DNA of 64,000 bases from Trichomonas vaginalis G3 (Eukaryota; Parabasalia; Trichomonadida; Trichomonadidae). Below, in pieces: positions 57,793 to 64,000 of the stretch. Below the pieces are notes generated by a model, which saw only the letters and a list, made by a program, of their open reading frames with translations, made no database searches and was not told the origin of the DNA. Location of the stretch: assembly GCF_026262505.1 (NCBI RefSeq), contig NC_067204.1, positions 20,367,300 to 20,431,299 of the forward strand, read 5' to 3'. Numbering within the stretch: position 1 is the stretch's first letter; the number at the start of each line of letters is the position of its first letter. The translations under genes were made by a program, and so were the position numbers.

Positions 57793-58373
57793 ATGTCATT
57801 TCCGAAAAATAGAAGCGTAAGTGTTTCAAAAGGTTTAATGGCGGTGGCAGATGTGAAGTTAAATTCACCAACTCAAACAAACAGTCAAAGTGTTGTTGTC
57901 AATGTCAAAGAAGAGATGTTGAAGTGGGGAAACCATACGAAGACGAAGATGGTATAACAATTGTTCCTGTAAAAGAACAACCAACATATCCTGAAGTTAG
58001 CAGAGACTTAAGTTCTGTTGCAGATATTCGAAACGACTACCAACAACTGAAAGACAAACTTCAAACTCAGGAGAAGATTTGTCAAGCTTTAGGTATAATG
58101 TTAAACTTGGTCGAACACAACCCTGTAAAAGTGAACTCATATGTCATTGCACCTCATGAAGTTTTGAAAGAACTATTGAAACTTTTGACAGAGGCAGACG
58201 ATATAAACATCAAAGAAATAGAACCCGACATTAGTTGCTGTGGTGTTTCATATAATGTCATTGACAAGATATACGTTATGAAAGGAGGTGAAACGTTGAA
58301 CTTAAAATATAGTTTCCCAGACGTCATAAAAATATTTGACGACCACAACATTTCATTAAAATTTATTTGCTAA
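57793..58373 (+). pseudogene. Maverick C CCG-motif family protein (broken)
   Basis: Starts MSFPKNRSVSVSKGLMAVAD. The C-terminal 149 residues hold helices (YQQLKDKLQTQEKICQALGI), then the family core IKEIEPDISCCGVSYNVIDK and a beta-rich end closing NISLKFIC. These line up with A (EVSCCG) and B (EIECCG). It ends just before the penton-like gene. The frame is interrupted about once. Confidence 0.6.
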
Positions 58374-58377
58374 GTAA

Positions 58378-59170
58378 ATGGCAGAAGACATAATGGTTTA
58401 TACTATTACGACTAAAAACCCTGAGTCATATAATTCTATAACAACAAACTTACAAAGTCCTCAAGGACGATATTGTAAACTAACCTTAAACACAATGACG
58501 ACTAAAGCCTGTTTTGCTCTTTTGACACCAGAAGACTTTATTGTTGTGAATGGTAAAAAATACTCCTTTGAAGATACTTACTCAGATATACCACCAACAG
58601 GTTTTGTTGACTTATTTAATACTTTAAGGACGATGTAACATGTGCTGCAACTAGAGCAGGTTTCATTATGTTTGGATGTCCGACTGAGTTTACTATAAAC
58701 ATATGAGCTATAATACAAAACTTATATCTGGTTTTTACTACCAACAGTTTCCTATAACAGGAAAAGGTGTCATACAAGGAATGTCTGTTCCATTGACTTT
58801 AAGTACACCTATTTTATATATTGTTTCAAACTTAGGTTCAAAGTGCTATTCGAATGTCGACAGAAACTACTATGACCAAAAGATACTTATGCGTATAAAC
58901 AACACTTTCTCTGCTGGTTTGCCTATTGTTCATTCGAATGCAGAGTTTTCAACTTAGTGAACTCAAACACTTTAGCAAACATAACGTTAATTAGTTGACG
59001 CAAACTTTGTTCCTGTAAAACTTTTATGTCCTATGTATTTGTCAATGACGGCAGAAAGTTTCGAATTGGAAGATGCAACTGGTGAAAGTATTGTATTACA
59101 AGAACAACTTCAACAACAAATAGCTCAAGAACAACAAATGCAACAAATGCAACAACAAAGTCAAGAATAA
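58378..59170 (+). pseudogene. Maverick C penton-like minor capsid protein candidate (broken)
   Basis: The start MAEDIMVYTITTKNPESYNS has the same strand pattern as the B penton-like protein, with CFALLTPEDFIVVNGKKYSF after it. Later QGMSVPLTLSTPILYIVSNL and an FELEDATGES-type segment match the closing module of A and B. A Gln-rich tail ends it. The frame is interrupted a few times. Confidence 0.5.
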
Positions 59171-59198
59171 AAAAATATTTTTTTTTATTTTTATAAAA

Positions 59199-60422
59199 AT
59201 GTACAGAATAGATGTTTCAGATTTTTATGACTTCCAAGCATTCAGAAATATGTGTCCATTTCGAGACTATAACAAAGCAGTCGAGAATTTGAAACGTTTA
59301 GTCATTTATGTCGACTCTGCCCCAGAATGTTATGTCATGAAAGAATGGGATGTTGTCTTTAACAAACCAAGAGCAACAATAGTTTCAGAACAAGAATGTA
59401 GACAGAAACTTAAGAAAATAAAAGTCGTACAAGTTGGCATGAAGATGTTAGATGCTTGGGATATCTTATTGTCAAAGTTGAAGATTTTTCAGTTCGAGGT
59501 ATAAAGTTTATACACCTTCTCCAAACTTCTATTCTATCTTCACTGGATATAAATACGAACAAGTAGAATGGAAAGAAAATATTATAGAAGCTTGGTTAGA
59601 CCATGTCAAAGAAATTATATGCAATGGAAACGAAAGAGTCTATGAGTATATCTTATGTTGGTTTGCAAACATCTTACAACATCCAAGTGCTAAAAATGAA
59701 ACTGCTCTCATTATAATTGGAAAACAAGGAACTGGTAAGAACACTTTCTTACAGATATTTGTGCAAACTGTTAGAGGTATTCGAACCGAATATGACAAAC
59801 TTAGAAAACATCTGCGGTAAATTTAACTCTCAATAGAGAATATGAAACTTATAGTATGTAACGAACTTCAAAGTATAGATACAACAAAAGTTTTAACTCA
59901 GATGCTTTGAAGAGTCTTATAACAGACAAAGTTGGAGTTGTTGAAAGAAAATATAAAGACCAAAGAGTTTGTGAAAATGTTGCAAATTCATTATGGTTTC
60001 AAACAATGCTGTTCCGATGAAGTTAGAAAGTTCTGACAGAAGATATGTAGTTGTCAGAACGTCAGATTCTCATATGCAAGATACAGAATATTTTGACGAC
60101 TTAGCAGAAACTTTGACATCTGACTTTTACAACCACTTGTTCTCATATTTATGACATTAGATATTTCAAGTTCAATCCAAGACAAATTCCACATACCGAA
60201 GAGAGACAAACATTGTTAGAAGCAAACAAGAGTGTATATGAACTGTTCATAGATGAAACTGACTTTGAGTGTTTAGATGAAAGGTCATTGTACGATTCGT
60301 ATAAACAATATTGTCAAGAATATGGTTATATGACAGCGTCTAAACGAACATTCTTGGCAAATGTCAAAAGTCTTTTAGATGTTCAGAATGGTGTATATAC
60401 AAAGAAAAATTTTTCTGAGTAA
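59199..60422 (+). pseudogene. Maverick C SF3 helicase / D5-like primase-helicase (broken)
   Basis: The N-terminal part MYRIDVSDFYDFQAFRNMCP is followed by helicase signature sequence: FTGYKYEQVEW, YILCWFANILQHPSAKNETA, ALIIIGKQGTGKNTFLQIFV (P-loop) and KLIVCNELQSIDTTKV, then SLITDKVGVVERKYKDQR and a winged-helix-like end (LYDSYKQYCQEYGYMTASKR). This is the superfamily 3 layout of virus replicative helicases. The gene is interrupted several times. Confidence 0.75.
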
Positions 60423-60487
60423 ATTTTAAAAAAAATATTTTTTTATCCGATAGAAAAGATGACAAATTCATCTCAGTAAACAAGTAC

Positions 60488-60871
60488 ATGTCAGGACTTA
60501 AAGAAGAACTAGACCCATTCACATATTTGAATGTTTACTTCTACCATTTTGAAAAGTCTTCATTCAGCAAAGTTTGGAACATCGAACCAGTTAAGTTTGC
60601 TATTGTGACTAAAAATGGTGCGAAATTTGAAGACTTAGACATAGAAGGTTTGTTAGTCAAAGAAAATTTTGACAGAAGGTTCTCAAACTCGAAGAAGGCA
60701 AAGCATACAAACTTGTTATACCTTATGAACCAAAGAAAGCAGACGACTATGAATATTATGAGTCTAAGAGTTGAAGTTCAAGGTAAATTGGGTAAAAAGA
60801 TTTTAGAGTCTAAGCCAGTGTTTGCTCCTAAAGAGGAAGAGAACATTGACATTGACCCAGAAATGTTCTAA
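60488..60871 (+). CDS. Maverick C acidic-tailed protein (candidate ssDNA-binding)
   Basis: The 127-residue open frame has the family core YLNVYFYHFEKSSFSKVWNI then EPVKFAIVTKNGAKFEDLDI, and ends EENIDIDPEMF: acidic with a Met-Phe tip. Relatives in A and B share the core pattern and the tail style. Position right after the helicase supports a replication role. Binding of single-stranded DNA is inferred from architecture only. Confidence 0.6.
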   Translation: MSGLKEELDPFTYLNVYFYHFEKSSFSKVWNIEPVKFAIVTKNGAKFEDLDIEGLLVKENFDRRFSNSKKAKHTNLLYLMNQRKQTTMNIMSLRVEVQGKLGKKILESKPVFAPKEEENIDIDPEMF

Positions 60872-60883
60872 AAATAAAATTTT

Positions 60884-61331
60884 ATTTTTACATGTCAAAT
60901 TTCTTTTCTCTGGTTCAGGTTCTTTCTTCTCTTCTTCTACTTTCTTTTCTTTCTTTTCTCTTCTTCTTCTTTTCTGGTGGAGTTATGTCAAATTCTCAGA
61001 ACCATATTTTGTAAAAGTTCTTTGTCCTTTAATAGCTCTTCTATTCTGTTTTCTATTTCATCTTCAAGAACAGCGCATGTGTCTTCTTTGCATTCTAAGA
61101 ACTTTTGTTGGACTTCATCTTTCCAAGGGCGTCATCTCTGTCAACAAGTCTGTCATTGACAAATTTTAAGACTTCTCTGCTTAATGTTTTATGGTTCTTG
61201 TCATATTCCCAGAAACAGAACTTTAGAACAAATTCACCTTTCTTGTTTACACTATGTAAGATTTTATGGTCGACAGATGTTTTGCTGTCGAAAAGCTTGT
61301 CTCGAATATAGATAGCGAAATCGCTAGACAT
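60884..61331 (-). pseudogene. Maverick C unknown gene with Lys/Glu-rich tail (broken)
   Basis: The start MSSDFAIYIRDKLFDSKTSV continues to EFVLKFCFWEYDKNHKTLSR and a helical part (RIEELLKDKELLQNM), followed by a Lys/Glu-rich tail encoded near 60,900-60,975. The dense plus-strand pyrimidine run there is the shadow of that tail. The frame is interrupted a few times. Confidence 0.4.
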
Positions 61332-61368
61332 TTTCTAAAAGATAAAAATTTTAATTTTTCTAAAAATA

Positions 61369-62223
61369 TGTTAGAAAAAAAGTTTGCTGACATTGACAAA
61401 AATTTGAGAATGTTTTAAACAAGAACAAGAGGAAGTTAGAAAATGCTCAGATAAAACCATACATGACAAGTTCTTATTTGCTCAGAATGGTATAACAGGT
61501 CTAATTGCACCACCTGGGTCGGGTAAGACTTTCACTTATCTTAAAATGGCTGCACAACAACAAGAACTAGATGAGAAGAACCCATTCTATGAGTTAGTTG
61601 TTATTTGTAGTACTTCTGGTCAATTTGACCAAACCGTCAATTCGTTCAAAGATATTATAAAGAAGTCTAAGTTAGTATGTATAAAAGACTCTGAGTTGTT
61701 AGATTGGATAAAGAAGTACCAAAGAAGAGTTTTGAAGTACAATGCTATAAATGAGTATATAAATTCGAAGTTTAAAGACCCAAATGAGGAAATGCAGAGA
61801 ATATTAGAGAAGAAACACTTCAGAAACAAACAGAAAGAGATAGAATACATTTCGAAGAAATTGCAATCTTACGATTGGAAGACTTACCCTCATAGATGTC
61901 TTCTTATCTTAGATGACTTTGCTCTCATCCTTTGTTAAAGAAGAGAACAAGATATGTGTCGAATTCTTAAGAAGCTCAGACACTTTAACATCTCAGTTGT
62001 CATTTGTGTACAGACAGCAAAGAGTTTAAGTAAGGATGTAAAGAGAATACTTACTGACATTGTACTTTTCCCTGGATTGTCCGAAGACGATTTCATGGAA
62101 CTTATGAAAGAGTCCATGGCAGGTAAGTTTGACAGACATGAACTATGGGAGAAGTACAAAGTCATACAAGACCCTCATACTTCTTTCAGAATTCATATCT
62201 ACGCAACAAAGTTCAAATTGTAA
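61369..62223 (+). pseudogene. Maverick C packaging ATPase, FtsK/HerA (A32-like), broken
   Basis: The gene region has GLIAPPGSGKTFTYLKMA (P-loop), YELVVICSTSGQFDQTVNSF and HRCLLILDDFA (Walker B). The end (HFNISVVICVQTAKSLSKDV; ILTDIVLFPGLSEDDFMELM) parallels the A and B enzymes. In A and B the ATPase is likewise near structural genes. The frame is interrupted a few times. Confidence 0.78.
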
Positions 62224-62849
62224 AAAGTCAAGCGTAAAAATAAACGCTTTACATGTATTTTTTCAGCAACTTCGTCAATAATTTTATAGCTTTATCTATC
62301 TCATCTACTTCAAACGTTTTTACCTTTCGTGGGAGCACCATACATTTTCTCAAACTTTTCAAGTAGTTCTGTTCTGCAGCTCTCATATCGTTAACAAACT
62401 TGACTCTATTGACTTACTGTCATATCTTTGAGTTATATTATATGTTCTTCCTATCTTATATCTCTTTGTATTGAAGTCCTTCGGTTCTGAACGATGTAAA
62501 GTAAGCCTTCACTGCAACGTTCCGTATCGAATGAACCATATGTTATGAAGTTATATCCAACAACTGGGTCAATCCATAACAAAACTATTGGTATAAGACT
62601 TTTGTCAATGAGATATGCTGTAGTTCCATAGAATCTTACCGATATCATAAGCTCAGGATTTCTTGTCAAAATTTTCTGAGTTGAAGCAATTCCAACCCAA
62701 TGCCATGTTTTTTTTCCAGATGGAGATATAATGTCTGACAAAGAATATTTGTTGTATTTCTTTGAGTATCTTACGTTTAAATCACCAATTCTAACCATTT
62801 TGGTGTCATTGTCTATCTTTTTAACTGTTTCAAACTCAGTGTTTGTCAT
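62224..62849 (-). pseudogene. Maverick C KilA-N + GIY-YIG gene, broken
   Basis: Starts MTNTEFETVKKIDNDTKMVR and is closely related along its length to the B gene at 38,809-39,434, in both domains. The KilA-N core (LIDKSLIPIVLLWIDPVVGY) and GIY-YIG start (GLLYIVQ) are clear. Its leader TTTTATTTTGTATGTAAG also matches. The frame is interrupted. The near identity to B contrasts with the divergence of all other shared genes. Confidence 0.7.
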
Positions 62850-62928
62850 TTTCTGTTCTTACATACAAAATAAAAAATATTTTTTTAAAAAAACTAACGT
62901 TATTTTTTCTATCTTGTATAAAAGATAT

Positions 62929-63185
62929 GATTTCAGGGATTTTTTTGACGAAGTGTCAAAGTTCTCTTCGTAAAAAAATAACAGTTATATAATGAAAAAG
63001 TGTCATTTTTTCACGATTTTAGGGATTTTTTTGACGAAGTGTCAAAGTTCTCTTCGTAAAAAAATAACAGTTATATAATGAAATTTGGTCATTTTTTCAC
63101 GATTTCAGGGATTTTTTTGACGAAGTGTCAAAGTTCTCTTCGTAAAAAAATAACAGTTATATAATGAAAAAGTGTCATTTTTCAT
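62929..63185. promoter_or_regulatory. 86-bp promoter-like unit, three tandem copies
   Basis: Copies are in phase at 62,935, 63,021 and 63,107 (AGGGATTTTTTTGACG). Each has the imperfect palindrome TTTGACGAAGTGTCAAA and, in two of three, AAAAAGTGTCATTTTT. The third copy runs straight into the ATG at 63,184. This looks like a triplicated promoter/operator. Confidence 0.65.
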
Positions 63186-63378
63186 GTCCGAAGACTCGAA
63201 GGTGCAACACTTCCAAAATACCGACGAACTCAGAAGAGCAGCATGGCAGTATCTTCTTGACAACTTCTTTGAGTTCTCCAGGTACACCTTGGAAAATGCT
63301 GAAGAACTCCGACACAGAGAATTTGGAGAAATTGCACTCCAATACTACCTTGACAAACAAAGGGTAAACAAAGGGTAA
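63184..63378 (+). CDS. Small hypothetical protein, 64 aa
   Basis: The product MSEDSKVQHFQNTDELRRAA has helical AWQYLLDNFFEFSRYTLENA and EEFGEIALQYYLDKQRV-like segments. I use the ATG at 63,184, which follows AAAGTGTCATTTTTC, rather than non-ATG codons upstream. The end runs through a three-unit 11-bp tandem repeat (AAACAAAGGGT). Composition is more GC-rich than C genes. The function is unknown. Confidence 0.5.
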   Translation: MSEDSKVQHFQNTDELRRAAWQYLLDNFFEFSRYTLENAEELRHREFGEIALQYYLDKQRVNKG

Positions 63379-63431
63379 ACAAAGGGTAAAATATAGACTA
63401 AAAACTTAACGTTTAAAAAGTGACATTTTTA

Positions 63432-63632
63432 ATGAGCTCCGAGTCACCGAGAAAACTTGGTCAGATGTTAGCAGCTTACTTCCCCGAGGAGGATGGAAGC
63501 GTTACATACGTAAGGTTCAAAAACAACGAACCTGGAATTGCGTACCAAATTCGCAATTACATGACCATGGAAGAGTACGAAAGGCTCCTACAAGAGAAAC
63601 CAGCTCTAAACAACTCAGAAAAGAAAGAATAA
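63432..63632 (+). CDS. Small hypothetical protein, 66 aa
   Basis: The product MSSESPRKLGQMLAAYFPEE has GSVTYVRFKNNEPGIAYQIR and a helical end (MEEYERLLQEKPALNNSEKK). AAAAAGTGACATTTTTA precedes the ATG, a promoter-like motif also found before host genes at 1299 and 6616. No family is recognised. Confidence 0.5.
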   Translation: MSSESPRKLGQMLAAYFPEEDGSVTYVRFKNNEPGIAYQIRNYMTMEEYERLLQEKPALNNSEKKE

Positions 63633-63661
63633 AAAGTTTAACTCGTAATTGTTTATTTTTT

Positions 63662-64000
63662 TTACTTGTATGGGCAAGCTGCAAGAATGAAGTCGACTAT
63701 CTCAGTCTTTGTCTTGACGAGCTGGACGGCTCTTGCGAGTACGTCTGTTTTGCGGTCTCCAGCTGGTGTTTGACCTTCGTAATTGCGCATGTTCTTGAGA
63801 GCTCCAACTGTAAATGATGTAGGATGAAGAGTCTCTCAGACTGCTTGAGGTAGTCTTCACGGTCGCGAACCGAATCTGTGGTACGAGTCGAATCGGTCGA
63901 TTTGAGGGAAGAGACTGAAAGCCTGTCATCTTCCATTGGAGCTGTAGCATACTCTTTGCGTAAGCGGTTCAGACCTTCTTCGAAGTCTTGGTCTCTCTTC
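63662..64000 (-). pseudogene. Partial gene at right edge (runs off window)
   Basis: Minus-strand coding sequence enters from the window edge (RDQDFEEGLNRLRKEYATAP; DRLSVSSLKSTDSTRTTDSV). Coding character shifts frame along the region, and the likely end lies near 63,662. It converges with 63,432-63,632. It cannot be assigned to a family. Treated as a broken part of C or its flank. Confidence 0.4.

Larger units (their letters stand above)
50906..64000. mobile_element. Maverick/Polinton-type element C (partial, right end outside window)
   Basis: Recognised parts: structural genes, double jelly-roll capsid, CCG-family and penton-like genes, SF3 helicase, acidic-tailed gene, packaging ATPase and KilA-N/GIY-YIG gene. 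Homology to A and B is clear for capsid, ATPase and the three conserved small families. No PolB or integrase is visible here, so its lineage within Polintons or Polinton-like viruses is open. The left edge is placed only roughly. Many genes are interrupted (around ten breaks or more). Confidence 0.75.

Noticed and set aside
60822-61169. Ser/Phe-rich plus-strand frame
   Set aside because: Shadow of the Lys/Glu-rich tail of the minus-strand gene.

Overview
The window is AT-rich eukaryotic DNA, most likely from a trichomonad and probably Trichomonas vaginalis. The reasons are intron-free closely spaced genes, an ankyrin-repeat protein beginning MSDQDIH (a start I associate with the large T. vaginalis ankyrin family), a MULE-type DNA transposon, and three Maverick/Polinton virus-like elements. 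About 50 of the 64 kb belong to mobile elements.

Layout. 1-7,938 is host DNA: a microspherule-protein-1-like gene (N-terminal domain plus FHA), a small membrane protein, an ankyrin protein, a Tctex-type dynein light chain and two coiled-coil genes, then the first seven codons of a second ankyrin gene. Maverick A (7,939-25,070) sits inside that gene, flanked by the 6-bp duplication ATTCAT and carrying ~300-bp inverted repeats. 25,071-27,860 is host again: the rest of the ankyrin gene, a small inverted-repeat element, a short gene and a strongly folded 62-nt sequence. 27,892-29,160 and 49,664-50,111 are two halves of a MULE transposase gene split by Maverick B (29,161-49,663), which has 550-bp inverted repeats that looked identical where compared and a 5-bp duplication GAAGA. 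A 148-bp tandem repeat follows (50,099-50,720). From about 50.8 kb to the window edge lies Maverick C, cut off on the right.

The elements are fossils in different states. A has many interrupted genes (roughly ten or more breaks) but an open DNA polymerase. B is young, with about half a dozen breaks and long open polymerase and capsid genes. C has an open capsid gene and several interrupted ones. All three carry a double jelly-roll capsid gene, a packaging ATPase, a penton-like gene and two unnamed conserved families: a protein with a CCG motif, and a protein with an acidic hydrophobic-tipped tail that may bind single-stranded DNA. A and B add protein-primed PolB, retroviral-type integrase and fibres with a phage-tail-collar type C-terminus. 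C instead shows an SF3 helicase; no polymerase or integrase is visible in its part of the window. No maturation protease was recognised in any of them.

The most unusual signals are: the two gene families conserved across all three elements; GC-rich double-hairpin modules inserted in frame in several A and B genes; a whole gene inside B's inverted repeats; four B genes abutting with zero spacing; an HNH domain within A's polymerase; promoter-like repeats; and the folded RNA-like sequence at 27.6 kb.
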